Source of the DNA: Alphaproteobacteria bacterium
GTDB lineage: Bacteria; Pseudomonadota; Alphaproteobacteria; UBA8366; GCA-2717185
Assembly: GCA_012103325.1 (NCBI GenBank)
Contig: WLWY01000003.1
Span: 434,001 to 498,000, forward strand
Length of the DNA stretch: 64,000 nucleotides
Direction of reading: 5' to 3'
Under the pieces are notes generated by a model. That model did no database searches. It worked only from the letters and a program-made list of their open reading frames with translations, and was not told where the DNA came from. A program made the position numbers and the translations under genes. Positions 1-8,574 of this stretch are shown in pieces (position 1 is the first letter of the stretch; the number at the start of each line of letters is the position of its first letter).

Positions 1-75
1 CGACAAATATTGGGCCGGACCGGCGTTACCCCGATAGTGATGAGAATATGGAGCCGCCAAGTGCCGCGAACGACG

Positions 76-678
76 ATGGACAAGAACGATGTCACCCTTG
101 AATCACGCGACGCACTCCATGATGGCTTCTTCCAGATGGATCATTTCCACCTGCGCCACCGGCTATTCGAAGGAGGCTGGAGCCCATCGCTCAGCCGCGA
201 AATCATGCTCCGCGCCCCTGTCGCCGCCGTTATTCCCTACGATCCCTTGACCGACAAAGTCGTGCTGATCGAGCAGTTTCGCGGCGGCATGTTCGCCGCC
301 GGCGATGCGCGGCCCTGGAGTATCGAAATCGTGGCCGGGATCATCGAGAAGGACGAAAGCGCGGAATCCATGGCGCGGCGGGAAACGCTGGAGGAAACCG
401 GCTGCACGGTCGGCCGCCTCGAACAGATCATGGAATTCTACCCCAGCCCCGGCGGCTGTTCCGAGCATGTCACCGTCTTTTGCGGCGAAGTCTCCACCGA
501 CGGCGCCGGCGGCATCCATGGCGTGGCTTCGGAAGGCGAGGACATCCGCGTGTTCAGCGAAACGACCGATGCCGCAATGGCAATGATTCAAGCCGGCGAA
601 ATCAACAATTCAATCGGCGTCATCGGCGTGCAATGGCTCGCGTTGAACCGCGACAGCCTGCGCAAGCGTTGGGCATAA
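76..678 (+). CDS. NUDIX hydrolase, ADP-ribose pyrophosphatase type (copy 1)
   Basis: A 200-residue NUDIX hydrolase that probably cleaves ADP-ribose or a related nucleotide sugar into AMP and a sugar phosphate in the cytoplasm. The Nudix box lies at residues 88-110, with the G-x5-E-x7-RE-x2-EE-x-G pattern ending RETLEETGC. A SPGG motif follows about 13 residues later, as in ADP-ribose pyrophosphatases. The reading frame is open back to position 10, but ATG 76 is chosen because it aligns exactly with the start of the next gene, a close paralogue of the same length. The substrate is inferred from the family. It could also act on other NDP-sugars. Confidence 0.85.
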   Translation: MDKNDVTLESRDALHDGFFQMDHFHLRHRLFEGGWSPSLSREIMLRAPVAAVIPYDPLTDKVVLIEQFRGGMFAAGDARPWSIEIVAGIIEKDESAESMARRETLEETGCTVGRLEQIMEFYPSPGGCSEHVTVFCGEVSTDGAGGIHGVASEGEDIRVFSETTDAAMAMIQAGEINNSIGVIGVQWLALNRDSLRKRWA

Positions 679-687
679 GAGCACGTC

Positions 688-1290
688 ATGGATAGAAACG
701 ACGTCGAGCTTGAGAAAGAAGTCCCGTTGCATGACGGCTTCTTTCGCATGGTCCGCCTGCATCTGCGCCATCGTCTCTTCGCCGGTGGCTGGAGCCCGAC
801 GATGACCCGCGAGGTGGTGCGGCATGGCACCGTAGCGGCGATCATCCCCTACGATCCCGTGCGCGACACCGTTATCCTGATCGAACAGTTTCGGGCGGCG
901 ATCTTCGCGGCCGGCGATCCCCAGCCCTGGAGTATCTCCATCGCCGCCGGCATGATCGAACCGGGCGAAAGCGCAGAGGAAATGGCGCGGCGCGAGACAC
1001 TCGAGGAAACGGGCTGTACGGTCGGGCGCCTCGAAAAGGCGTCGGAATTCTATTCGAGCCCTGGCGGCTCATCGCAGCATGTCACATTGTTCTGCGGCGA
1101 AATCTCCACTGAAGGCGCCGGGGGCCTGTATGGTGTTGCGGACGAGAGCGAAGACATAAAGGCTTTCGTCAAGACCGCGGACGAGGCCATCGCCATGGCG
1201 GATTCCGGTGCAATCGACAATGCGGTCAGCATCCTCGGCCTGCAATGGCTCGCCCGAAATCGCGATTCGCTGAGGGCGCGCTGGACTTGA
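688..1290 (+). CDS. NUDIX hydrolase, ADP-ribose pyrophosphatase type (copy 2)
   Basis: This is a second 200-residue NUDIX hydrolase, 9 bases after the first and collinear with it from end to end; most residues are identical, so the pair arose by tandem duplication. The Nudix box is again at residues 88-110 with RE and EE metal-binding residues intact, and both proteins end in RDSLR-x-RW. Both copies look catalytically competent. The copies differ mainly after residue 112 and in the segment around residues 40-48, so the substrates may have diverged. The two are probably cotranscribed. Confidence 0.85.
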   Translation: MDRNDVELEKEVPLHDGFFRMVRLHLRHRLFAGGWSPTMTREVVRHGTVAAIIPYDPVRDTVILIEQFRAAIFAAGDPQPWSISIAAGMIEPGESAEEMARRETLEETGCTVGRLEKASEFYSSPGGSSQHVTLFCGEISTEGAGGLYGVADESEDIKAFVKTADEAIAMADSGAIDNAVSILGLQWLARNRDSLRARWT

Positions 1291-1373
1291 CCCCCGGGCA
1301 GCAGAATGGTTGAAAAGTGTCAGGCCAAGCGAGTGGCTCAGGGGGAGTTCTTCAAGGACAGAAAGTGCTGATA

Positions 1374-2381
1374 ATGAATGTTCGCGATGGATTTACCGAA
1401 ACGGTCGGCAACACGCCGCTCATCAAGCTTCGCAAGGCATCCGAAGAAACCGGCTGTACGATCCTGGGCAAGGCCGAATTCCTCAATCCCGGCGGATCGG
1501 TCAAGGACCGGGCAGCCCTCTATATCGTGCTCGACGCCGAGGAACGCAGCATCCTGCGGCCGGGCGGGCTGATCGTCGAAGGCACCGCGGGCAACACCGG
1601 CATCGGCTTGGCGCTGGTCGCCAATGCACGCGGCTATCGCACGCTTATCGTAATTCCCGAGACCCAAAGCCAAGAAAAGAGGGACATGCTGCGGCTATGC
1701 GGCGCGGAGCTTTTGGAAAACCCCGCCCTGCCCTACAAGAACCCGGATAATTACGTCCATGTCTCGGAACGGGTCGCGGCTGAAAAAGCGAAAACCGAGC
1801 CGAACGGCGCGCTCTGGGCCAACCAGTGGGACAACACAGCGAACCGCGACGCGCATCTCAAATCGACCGGCCCGGAAATCTGGGAACAGACCGACGGCAC
1901 CGTCGATGGCTTCACCTGTGCGATCGGCACCGGCGGTACGCTTGCGGGCATGAGCATGTTCCTGAAGGGCAAGAACAAGGACATCGCCACGGCCGTCGCC
2001 GACCCAATGGGTGCTGCCATGTACAATTACTTCAAGCATGGCGAACTAAAATCGGAAGGCAGCTCCATCACCGAAGGCATTGGACAGGGCCGCATCACCG
2101 GAAACATCGAAGGCGCGCCGATCGACGATGCCTATCAAATCCCGGATAGCGAAGCGGTGCAAATCTGCTTCGATCTGCTCAAGGATGAAGGGCTCTGCCT
2201 CGGCAGTTCCAGCGGCATCAATGTTGCCGGCGCGATCCGCATGGCCAAGGAGATGGGACCGGGGCATACGATTGTTACGATCCTTTGCGATTCTGGAACG
2301 CGCTACACGTCGAAGCTGTTCAACCCCACCTTCCTGCGCGAAAAGAACCTGCCGGTTCCGGATTGGATGGAGAGCACATGA
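1374..2381 (+). CDS. cysK: Cysteine synthase A (O-acetylserine sulfhydrylase)
   Basis: A PLP-dependent enzyme that makes L-cysteine from O-acetylserine and sulfide; 335 residues. The PLP lysine is K44 in NPGGSVKDR, the substrate loop is TAGNTG near residues 71-76, the phosphate-binding loop is GTGGTLAG, and a C-terminal GSSSGIN motif is present. The frame extends upstream to a GTG at 1317, but ATG 1374 gives the family-typical N-terminus (DGFTETVGNTPLIKL). The gene overlaps the next by 4 bases (ATGA) and sits among other sulfur genes. Cystathionine beta-synthase is less likely because no CBS domains are present. Confidence 0.9.
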   Translation: MNVRDGFTETVGNTPLIKLRKASEETGCTILGKAEFLNPGGSVKDRAALYIVLDAEERSILRPGGLIVEGTAGNTGIGLALVANARGYRTLIVIPETQSQEKRDMLRLCGAELLENPALPYKNPDNYVHVSERVAAEKAKTEPNGALWANQWDNTANRDAHLKSTGPEIWEQTDGTVDGFTCAIGTGGTLAGMSMFLKGKNKDIATAVADPMGAAMYNYFKHGELKSEGSSITEGIGQGRITGNIEGAPIDDAYQIPDSEAVQICFDLLKDEGLCLGSSSGINVAGAIRMAKEMGPGHTIVTILCDSGTRYTSKLFNPTFLREKNLPVPDWMEST

Positions 2382-3094
2382 TCACCGAAGAACTCTTTCG
2401 CGCGGATTCCTATCTGAAGGAATGCGATGCAACCGTAACCGCCATCAACGACAAGGGCGGTATCATCCTCGACCGCAGCATCTTCTATCCGACGGGCGGC
2501 GGCCAGCCGGGCGACAGCGGTGTCCTCGTCATGGCGGACGGCACCGAGATACCGGTCGTCATCACGGTCAAGGGTGGTGGCGACGAAAATGTCGTTCACG
2601 TCCCGGCCGAAGGCGCGGCAACTCCCGCGCCCGGCGATACGGTGACGGCGCGGATCGATTGGGACCGGCGCTATAAGCATATGCGCATGCATACCGGCCT
2701 GCATCTGATGTGCGCGGTAGTGCCGCATGGCGTGACCGGCGGAAAGATTGGCGCAGAGAAGAGCAGCCTCGATTTCGATATCGGCGACGCCTCGCTCGAC
2801 AAGGAAGCAATCACCGAAGGGATAAACCAGCTGGTCGAGGAAGATCACACCGTGGGCGCGCGCTGGATTTCCGACGAGGAGCTCGATTCCAATCCGGACC
2901 TGGTGCGTACGATGTCGGTAAGCCCACCGCGCGGCGGGGGTAAAGTGCGGCTGCTCGACATACCCGAGGTCGATCTGCAGCCCTGCGGCGGAACCCACCT
3001 CGCCCAAACGGGAGAAGTCGGCCGAATTCGGGTCTCGAAGATCGAAAATAAAGGCAAGCGGAACCGCCGCGTAAACATCGTCTTCGACGAATAA
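2378..3094 (+). CDS. AlaX-type alanyl-tRNA editing protein
   Basis: A free-standing editing domain, 238 residues, that is expected to deacylate mischarged tRNA(Ala), for example Ser-tRNA(Ala). The zinc site is visible as H105-x3-H109 in HTGLH and C203/H207 in CGGTH. The upstream PTGGGQPGD motif near residues 39-46 is typical of the AlaRS second additional domain. Translation starts at the ATG overlapping the cysK stop, which suggests translational coupling. No aminoacylation domain is present, so this is not alanyl-tRNA synthetase itself. Confidence 0.85.
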   Translation: MITEELFRADSYLKECDATVTAINDKGGIILDRSIFYPTGGGQPGDSGVLVMADGTEIPVVITVKGGGDENVVHVPAEGAATPAPGDTVTARIDWDRRYKHMRMHTGLHLMCAVVPHGVTGGKIGAEKSSLDFDIGDASLDKEAITEGINQLVEEDHTVGARWISDEELDSNPDLVRTMSVSPPRGGGKVRLLDIPEVDLQPCGGTHLAQTGEVGRIRVSKIENKGKRNRRVNIVFDE

Positions 3095-3125
3095 ACAAAG
3101 CTGTACCGATCCCAGGAGGTCCAAG

Positions 3126-3980
3126 GTGACATATGTAAACCCCGATGCGCTCGTCGAAACGGAATGGCTCGCCGCCAATATCTCCGACCCGAAAGTCAGA
3201 GTGCTGGATTCGAGCTACCATCTTCCCGGTACCGGCAGGGACGCCGAAACCGAATTCTCCGACCGTCATATCCCCGGCGCGATGCTGTTCGATATCGAGG
3301 ACGTGCGGGATCGCGACATTCCCCTGCCGCATATGCTGCCCGACGCGGAACAGTTTGCCGCGCAGATGAGCACGCTGGGTATCAGCAACGACGACATGGT
3401 TGTCATTTACGACGTGCACGGCGTTCAGACATCGCCGCGTGCCTGGTGGACATTCCGCGCCTTCGGCCACGACAAGGTCGCCGTCCTGAATGGCGGTCTT
3501 CCAAAATGGCTGGCCGAGCATAGGCCGGTTTCGGACGACATCATCGACCGCGAGCGCGGCGAATTCAAAGCGCAGGCCGACACATCCCTTGTCCGCAGCG
3601 TCGATCAAATGCTGACCAATCAGGAAAGCCGCGGCGCGCTTGTCGTCGACGCTCGGCCAGCGGGCCGCTTCGAGGGCGTCGACCCGGAACCGCGGACCGG
3701 CCTTCGCTCGGGTCGCATGCCGGGTTCCGTCAATTTGCCGATCAACCAGCTAATCGATCCGGTGACCAAGACCTTTCTCCCTGCCGACGGTATTCGCACG
3801 GTACTGGCAGACGCTGGCGTCAGCGACCTCAGCCAGCCGATGATCACATCCTGCGGATCGGGTGTCGCCGCCTGCGTCGTCTCGCTCGGCCTCTATCTCA
3901 TCGGCAATAAAGCGGTTCCCGTCTATGACGGATCCTGGTCGGAATGGGGCGCGCGCGAGGACACGCCGGTCGAAGTCTGA
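3126..3980 (+). CDS. sseA: 3-mercaptopyruvate sulfurtransferase (two-domain rhodanese)
   Basis: A 284-residue sulfurtransferase that moves sulfane sulfur from 3-mercaptopyruvate or thiosulfate to a thiol acceptor. Two rhodanese domains are seen: an inactive N-terminal one and a C-terminal one with catalytic Cys243 in SCGSGVAAC. The CGSGV loop is of the mercaptopyruvate rather than the thiosulfate type. Start is GTG 3126, preceded at 5 bases by AGGAGGT. It follows cysK and the editing gene, in keeping with a role in cysteine and sulfur metabolism. Confidence 0.87.
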   Translation: MTYVNPDALVETEWLAANISDPKVRVLDSSYHLPGTGRDAETEFSDRHIPGAMLFDIEDVRDRDIPLPHMLPDAEQFAAQMSTLGISNDDMVVIYDVHGVQTSPRAWWTFRAFGHDKVAVLNGGLPKWLAEHRPVSDDIIDRERGEFKAQADTSLVRSVDQMLTNQESRGALVVDARPAGRFEGVDPEPRTGLRSGRMPGSVNLPINQLIDPVTKTFLPADGIRTVLADAGVSDLSQPMITSCGSGVAACVVSLGLYLIGNKAVPVYDGSWSEWGAREDTPVEV

Positions 3981-3983
3981 CCG

Positions 3984-4418
3984 ATGGAAATCCGCCCTAT
4001 CCGCGACGGCGACGAAGCGGCCGTCGCTGACCTCTGGCGGCGCTGCGAATTGGTACGGCCCTGGAACGACCCAACGAGTGATATCGCTTTCGCGCGGGCG
4101 ACACCGCAGTCCGAGATATTCATCGGTGAACGCGATGGTGCAATCGTCGCCAGCGCGATGTGCGGCAATGACGGCCATCGCGGTTGGGTCTATTACGTCG
4201 CCGTTTCTCCGGATTACCAGGGGTCGAAATACGGACGCATGATCATGGCGGCAGCGGAAGAGTGGCTGCGCATGCTGGGTGTCTCCAAACTCGAGCTCAT
4301 GATCCGCGATACCAACGTCAAGGTAGTGAAATTCTACGAAGCGCTCGGTTACAAGACCGAACCGGTCATTACCATGTCGCGCTGGCTCAAAACGCCACCG
4401 GAGGCCTCTGGTGACTGA
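3984..4418 (+). CDS. GNAT acetyltransferase, YpeA-like
   Basis: A 144-residue GNAT-fold N-acetyltransferase. The N-terminus (MEIRPIRDGDE) and the motif A region with a Q-x-SKYGRM acetyl-CoA loop near residues 76-81 match the YpeA/RimI-like group. C-terminal NVKVVKFYEALGYK is the usual motif B. It starts 3 bases after sseA and its end overlaps the next acetyltransferase by 8 bases, so the two form a pair. The acceptor substrate is unknown. Confidence 0.78.
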   Translation: MEIRPIRDGDEAAVADLWRRCELVRPWNDPTSDIAFARATPQSEIFIGERDGAIVASAMCGNDGHRGWVYYVAVSPDYQGSKYGRMIMAAAEEWLRMLGVSKLELMIRDTNVKVVKFYEALGYKTEPVITMSRWLKTPPEASGD

Positions 4419-5022
4419 AGAATTCCTCGACGTCACGATTACGTCGCTGGAGATGCTGTCCCGTCCCGCGCGCGGCCCCGCCAGGGCGCCAAGCCTTTCC
4501 ATTCCCGTCATGCTGCTTCGCGCCCATGAGCCGACCATTTCGTTCTATCGCTACCTGTACAACACCATCGGCCAGGACTGGCTCTGGTACGAGCGCCGCC
4601 AAATGAGCGACAACGCGCTTGCCGAGATAATTCATGACGAGAAAGTCTTGGTGAACGTGCTTTATTGCGGCGGCGTCCCGGCCGGCTATGCGGAACTCGA
4701 CATGCGGTTTTTCCCCACGATAGAGGTCGCCTATCTGGGCCTCCTACCGGAGTTCATCGGCCGTGGTCTGGGCCGCTATATCGTCGACTGGGCGGTCGAT
4801 GCCGCCTGGGACCAGGAGCCCACACGCGTATGGATTCACACCTGTAACCTCGACCATCCGGCGGCGTTACGCACCTATCAGAAAGCCGGGTTTTCGCCCT
4901 TTCAGCAGGAAACTGTCACTATTCCCAACCCGCGCCTGCTGCCCACATTTTCGAAACCCGAACTCGTCGCGTCAGGGACGCCGGGCCAGAGCAAGACCGA
5001 TACCGGCCCCGATCAAGAGTGA
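4411..5022 (+). CDS. GNAT family N-acetyltransferase
   Basis: A 203-residue acetyltransferase with a GNAT core near residues 80-160: the acetyl-CoA loop is seen as PEFIGRGLGRYIV and motif B as HPAALRTYQKAGF. Start is GTG 4411, inside the last codons of the preceding acetyltransferase. It differs in length and sequence from that neighbour and is not a recent duplicate. Its 3' end overlaps the convergent LysE-family gene by 51 bases. The substrate cannot be inferred. Confidence 0.78.
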   Translation: MTEEFLDVTITSLEMLSRPARGPARAPSLSIPVMLLRAHEPTISFYRYLYNTIGQDWLWYERRQMSDNALAEIIHDEKVLVNVLYCGGVPAGYAELDMRFFPTIEVAYLGLLPEFIGRGLGRYIVDWAVDAAWDQEPTRVWIHTCNLDHPAALRTYQKAGFSPFQQETVTIPNPRLLPTFSKPELVASGTPGQSKTDTGPDQE

Positions 5023-5589
5023 ACCGGTAATACGGTTCTGAATACGAGCCCGCCGTTCGCTGTTGAACAGCCCCCGTACCCGTCCAGCCAGCAACGCAAA
5101 CCCGCTATCCAAACTGGCAGCGATGACCAAGTACGTAACGCTCAGCACGACCATCTGCGGCAGAGCCGCCGCCGACGGGTCGATGAACTGCGGGAAGAAC
5201 GCCACGTAAAACAGCAGGACTTTCGGATTGGTCGCCGAAACCGCAAAGCCTTGCCAGAACAGGCGCGAGAGCGATGTCTCCTGCCCGGCCGCAACGCTCC
5301 CAACCGGCTTCGCCCGCCACTGCTGGACGCCGAGATAGATCAGATACACAACCCCGATCCAGCGCAGCCATTCGAACCAGACGGACGCGATCAGCAACAG
5401 GGACGTCATCCCCAAGGTCGTCAGCGAGAGCGCCACCACTATCGCCGAACTCGTCCCCGCCACCGTCGCGAGACCGCGGCGCGAACCGTAGGCGATGCTG
5501 TTCGAAACGATGAGCGCGATATTGGGTCCCGGAAGCAGAATGAGGGCCGTCGTCGTCGCAACGAAAGCTAGATAAAGGGTCCAATCCAT
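4972..5589 (-). CDS. LysE/RhtB family amino-acid exporter
   Basis: A 205-residue inner-membrane protein of the LysE/RhtB superfamily, which exports amino acids such as lysine, threonine or homoserine lactones. The N-terminal GPN motif in LLPGPNIALIVSNS (about residues 19-32) and about six hydrophobic segments support this. Its 3' end lies inside the 3' end of the convergent acetyltransferase gene. The exported substrate is not determined by the sequence. Confidence 0.82.
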   Translation of the reverse strand: MDWTLYLAFVATTTALILLPGPNIALIVSNSIAYGSRRGLATVAGTSSAIVVALSLTTLGMTSLLLIASVWFEWLRWIGVVYLIYLGVQQWRAKPVGSVAAGQETSLSRLFWQGFAVSATNPKVLLFYVAFFPQFIDPSAAALPQMVVLSVTYLVIAASLDSGFALLAGRVRGLFNSERRARIQNRITGSLLIGAGIGLALARRP

Positions 5590-5617
5590 CTCGTTTTCCT
5601 TCCGTCAGCTTTAGGAC

Positions 5618-6730
5618 TCAGTTCCGCGTTCCCAGCATCTCCACAACACGGTCCGCAATCGCCATGGAACTGGTCAGCCCAGGCGACTCGATGCCAAGCA
5701 GGTTTACCAACCCATGAACGCCATGCTCGCCCGGTCCCTGCAACACGAAGTCGCAGAGCGGTGCACCGGGCGGGGTGATGCGGGGGCGGATGCCGGAATA
5801 GGCGGGTTGCAGCGCACCGTCCTTGAGGCCTGGCCAATAGCGGCGCACCGCCTCGTAAAAGCCGTCGGAACGGCGCGGGTCAACGTCGTAATCGATCGTG
5901 TCGATATGCTCCACATCGGGACCGAAACGCGCCTGTCCCCCGATGTCGATGGTGATGTGCACGCCGAGGAACTGCGTGGTGGGCGCGGGGTAGACCAGCC
6001 GGCTGAACGGGGTCTTGCCCGTCAGGGAGTAATAGTTGCCTTTGGTGAGGTATGTCGTCGGCACCTTGTCCGCCGGCATGCCCTCGATCAGCCCGGCGAT
6101 ATGGGGGGCGTGGATTCCAGCGCTATTGATCACCGTGCGGCACAGCAGCCGCATCGGAGTCTCGCCGCCGACGTTCAGCACGATGCCTTCGTCCGCCACT
6201 GCACCGCTCTCGACCGGGCTCAGATACGCGATCATGCCACCGGCGGCTTCCGTGTCGCCCAGGAATTCGAGCATTAGCGTGTGGGTGTCGATAATTCCGG
6301 TCGATGGCGACATCAGGGCGGCATGGCAAAACAGCTCCGGCTCCATCGCCTTAGCGTCCTCCGCGGTGAGGAACTCCAGATCGGTCACCCCGCACTTCGC
6401 CGCCCGCTCCTTGATCTCATGCATGGCCGGCACCTGATCCTCGTCCGTGGCGACGATGATCTTGCCGCAGCGGCGGTGCGGCACCCCATGTTCGGAACAA
6501 TATTCGTAGAGCGCATTCTTGCCGTCGATACAAAACTCGGCCTTCAGGCTGCCGACCGGATAATAGATGCCCGCATGGATGACTTCGCTGTTCCGCGAGC
6601 TGGTTTCGCTGCCGATCATGTCAGCGCCTTCCAGGACGATCACCTCCCGACCCGACTGCGCCAGCGCCCGCGCCACGGCCAATCCGACGACCCCGGCGCC
6701 GATCACGACGCAATCCACGCTTTCAGTCAT
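5618..6730 (-). CDS. FAD-dependent oxidoreductase, L-2-hydroxyglutarate oxidase-like
   Basis: A 370-residue DAO-type flavoenzyme. The FAD-binding GAGVVGLAVA motif lies at residues 11-20 and the SSRNSEVIHAGIYYP motif near residues 43-57 is characteristic of the LhgO/L2HGDH group, which oxidises L-2-hydroxyglutarate to 2-oxoglutarate. ATG 6730 is chosen over the longer open frame because the FAD motif then falls at the usual distance from the N-terminus. The exporter gene starts 28 bases downstream, so cotranscription is likely. Confidence 0.8.
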   Translation of the reverse strand: MTESVDCVVIGAGVVGLAVARALAQSGREVIVLEGADMIGSETSSRNSEVIHAGIYYPVGSLKAEFCIDGKNALYEYCSEHGVPHRRCGKIIVATDEDQVPAMHEIKERAAKCGVTDLEFLTAEDAKAMEPELFCHAALMSPSTGIIDTHTLMLEFLGDTEAAGGMIAYLSPVESGAVADEGIVLNVGGETPMRLLCRTVINSAGIHAPHIAGLIEGMPADKVPTTYLTKGNYYSLTGKTPFSRLVYPAPTTQFLGVHITIDIGGQARFGPDVEHIDTIDYDVDPRRSDGFYEAVRRYWPGLKDGALQPAYSGIRPRITPPGAPLCDFVLQGPGEHGVHGLVNLLGIESPGLTSSMAIADRVVEMLGTRN

Positions 6731-6840
6731 TTCAACGCTCACGCTTGCTCCTACTAAAGTGCGGGTGTAATCACCTCTTGGGGAGAAACACGTCGACCGT
6801 GCCCCCAAGAGTCTCGCAACGCTAAATAAATGGCAGGTCC

Positions 6841-7992
6841 ATGAAAGACAACACCATCGTCACCCACGCCGGCAATCATCCCTTCGACAATCACGGGATC
6901 GTCAATCCGCCGGTCTATCACGCCTCCACGGTCCTGTCTCCGACCCTTGCCGCCCGGATCGAGAGATCGGCGCCAGTCCGCTATGGCCGGTCCGGCACGC
7001 CAACGACCTTCGCGCTCCAGGAAGCGATGACGGCGCTGGAACATGCGCACGGCACCGTGTTGGCGCCTTCCGGGCTGGCCGCGATCACGATGGCCCTGGC
7101 TGCCTTCGTGGAGTCCGGCGACCATATTCTGATCACCGATAGCACCTACACGCCGACCCGGAACTTCGCCAACAACACGCTGACGAAGCTGGGCATCGAG
7201 GTCGAGTATTTCGATCCGATGGTCGGTGCCGGGATCGCGGGTCAGATCCGCAACAATACGCGGCTGGTCTGGACGGAGTGCCCAGGCTCGCAGACTTTCG
7301 ACGTTCAGGACCTGCCAGCCATCGTGAAAGCGGCACATGCGCGCGATGTGATCGTCATGACGGACAACACCTGGAGCGGCGGTTACTTCCGCAAACCGCT
7401 CGATGAAGGCGTCGACATTTCGGTCCAGGCGGCGACGAAATACATCGTCGGCCATTCCGACGTCATGATGGGCACGATTGCCTGCAACGAAGCGACCTAC
7501 GAACAGGTCCGTGCCTCCAGCGCGAGCTTCGGCATGTCCATTGGCCCGAACGACGTTTATCTGGCGCTACGCGGATTGCGTACCATCGGCGTCCGCATGG
7601 ATCGGCACCATGAAAGCGGCATCAAGGTCGCACAATGGATGCAGACGAGGCCCGAGATTTCACGGGTCATGCATCCGGCACTGCCCGAGGACCCGGGCCA
7701 CGAAATCTGGAAGCGCGATTTCACCGGCGCCAGCGGATTATTTGGTTTCGTTTTGAAAGAAACCAACCAGGACAAGCTGGCGGCCATGATGGACAATATG
7801 ACCCTCCATGGCATGGGGTCGAGTTGGGGCGGATATGAAAGCCTGCTCATTCCCAACTGGCCGGAGCAGAGCCGCACGGCGTCGGCCTGGGACGTCGAAG
7901 GGCAATGCATGCGCATCCATGTCGGGCTGGAGGATGTGGGCGATTTGATCGCTGACCTGGAGGCCGGGTTGGAGCGGATGAATAAGGCTTAG
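6841..7992 (+). CDS. metC: Cystathionine beta-lyase / Cys-Met metabolism PLP enzyme
   Basis: A 383-residue PLP enzyme of the Cys/Met metabolism family. The PLP lysine is K200 in AATKYIVGHSDVMMG, which is the MetC-type signature; SG(L)A near residues 78-80 and the D175 region (MTDNTW) match the cofactor site. It would convert cystathionine to homocysteine, pyruvate and ammonia. It is divergent from the LhgO-like gene, 110 bases away. A related C-S lyase activity on a different thioether is possible. Confidence 0.83.
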   Translation: MKDNTIVTHAGNHPFDNHGIVNPPVYHASTVLSPTLAARIERSAPVRYGRSGTPTTFALQEAMTALEHAHGTVLAPSGLAAITMALAAFVESGDHILITDSTYTPTRNFANNTLTKLGIEVEYFDPMVGAGIAGQIRNNTRLVWTECPGSQTFDVQDLPAIVKAAHARDVIVMTDNTWSGGYFRKPLDEGVDISVQAATKYIVGHSDVMMGTIACNEATYEQVRASSASFGMSIGPNDVYLALRGLRTIGVRMDRHHESGIKVAQWMQTRPEISRVMHPALPEDPGHEIWKRDFTGASGLFGFVLKETNQDKLAAMMDNMTLHGMGSSWGGYESLLIPNWPEQSRTASAWDVEGQCMRIHVGLEDVGDLIADLEAGLERMNKA

Positions 7993-8030
7993 GCTAGGTA
8001 ATCCCCTCACACCCAATTGGCATAGTTAGC

Positions 8031-8141
8031 CGCCGTCCACCCCCACCTTAATCCTCCCCCCTCAAGCGGGAGGAGACAAACGGTTGGGCCTCGGGCGTTT
8101 ATTCCTTTCCCCCTTGCGGGGGAAGGCTAGGATGGGGGGTA
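8031..8141. repeat. Dispersed inverted-repeat element upstream of hisI
   Basis: Two C/G-rich stem-loops lie here: 8053-8058 with 8068-8073, and 8105-8113 with 8118-8126 (loop TTGC, one G-T pair). The outer sequences, CCCCCACCTTAATCC on the left and GGCTAGGATGGGGGG on the right, are themselves imperfect inverted copies, so the whole block can fold as one long hairpin. Elements with this consensus (CCTCCCCC...GGGGGAGG) are scattered in many alphaproteobacterial genomes. It could end transcription of metC, but there is no clear T-tract. Confidence 0.6.
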
Positions 8142-8173
8142 GCCGATACCCCGGAAACGAAGGATTGTTGGCG

Positions 8174-8563
8174 ATGTCCACCAAAACCATCATCGACGAA
8201 ATCGCATTTACATCGGACGGGCTCGTACCAGCGATTGCACAGCAGCATGACACCGGCGAAGTCCTAATGGTTGCGTGGTTGAACGCAGACGCCGTGACGG
8301 AAACGCTGGATACCGGCCGCGTCTGCTACTGGTCGCGCTCAAGGCAGTCGCTCTGGCGCAAGGGCGAAAGCTCCGGTCAGGTTCAGCAGTTGGTCGAAAT
8401 GCGCCTCGATTGCGATGGCGATACGCTATTGCTGCTCGTCGACCAAACGGGGGTTGCCTGCCACACAGGGCGGCGGAACTGCTTCTTCCGTGCGGTGCGC
8501 GACGGCGAACTGGTCACCATTGCCGATGTGGAGATCGATCCGGAAAAACTCTACGGCGCGTAA
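8174..8563 (+). CDS. hisI: Phosphoribosyl-AMP cyclohydrolase
   Basis: A 129-residue single-domain HisI that opens the adenine ring of phosphoribosyl-AMP in the third step of histidine synthesis. Motifs YWSRSRQSLWRKGE, DCDGDTLL (metal-binding aspartates) and CHTGRRNCFF (zinc cysteines) are intact. The frame is open to 8084, but that extension runs through the repeat element, so ATG 8174 is preferred. There is no HisE domain fused to it and no other his gene in the window. Confidence 0.9.
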   Translation: MSTKTIIDEIAFTSDGLVPAIAQQHDTGEVLMVAWLNADAVTETLDTGRVCYWSRSRQSLWRKGESSGQVQQLVEMRLDCDGDTLLLLVDQTGVACHTGRRNCFFRAVRDGELVTIADVEIDPEKLYGA

Positions 8564-8574
8564 CTGGGGTTAGC

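Noticed and set aside
2303..3608. Long minus-strand open frames opposite the AlaX-type gene and sseA
   Set aside because: They lack family motifs and lie fully antisense to well-supported genes; high GC makes such frames common.
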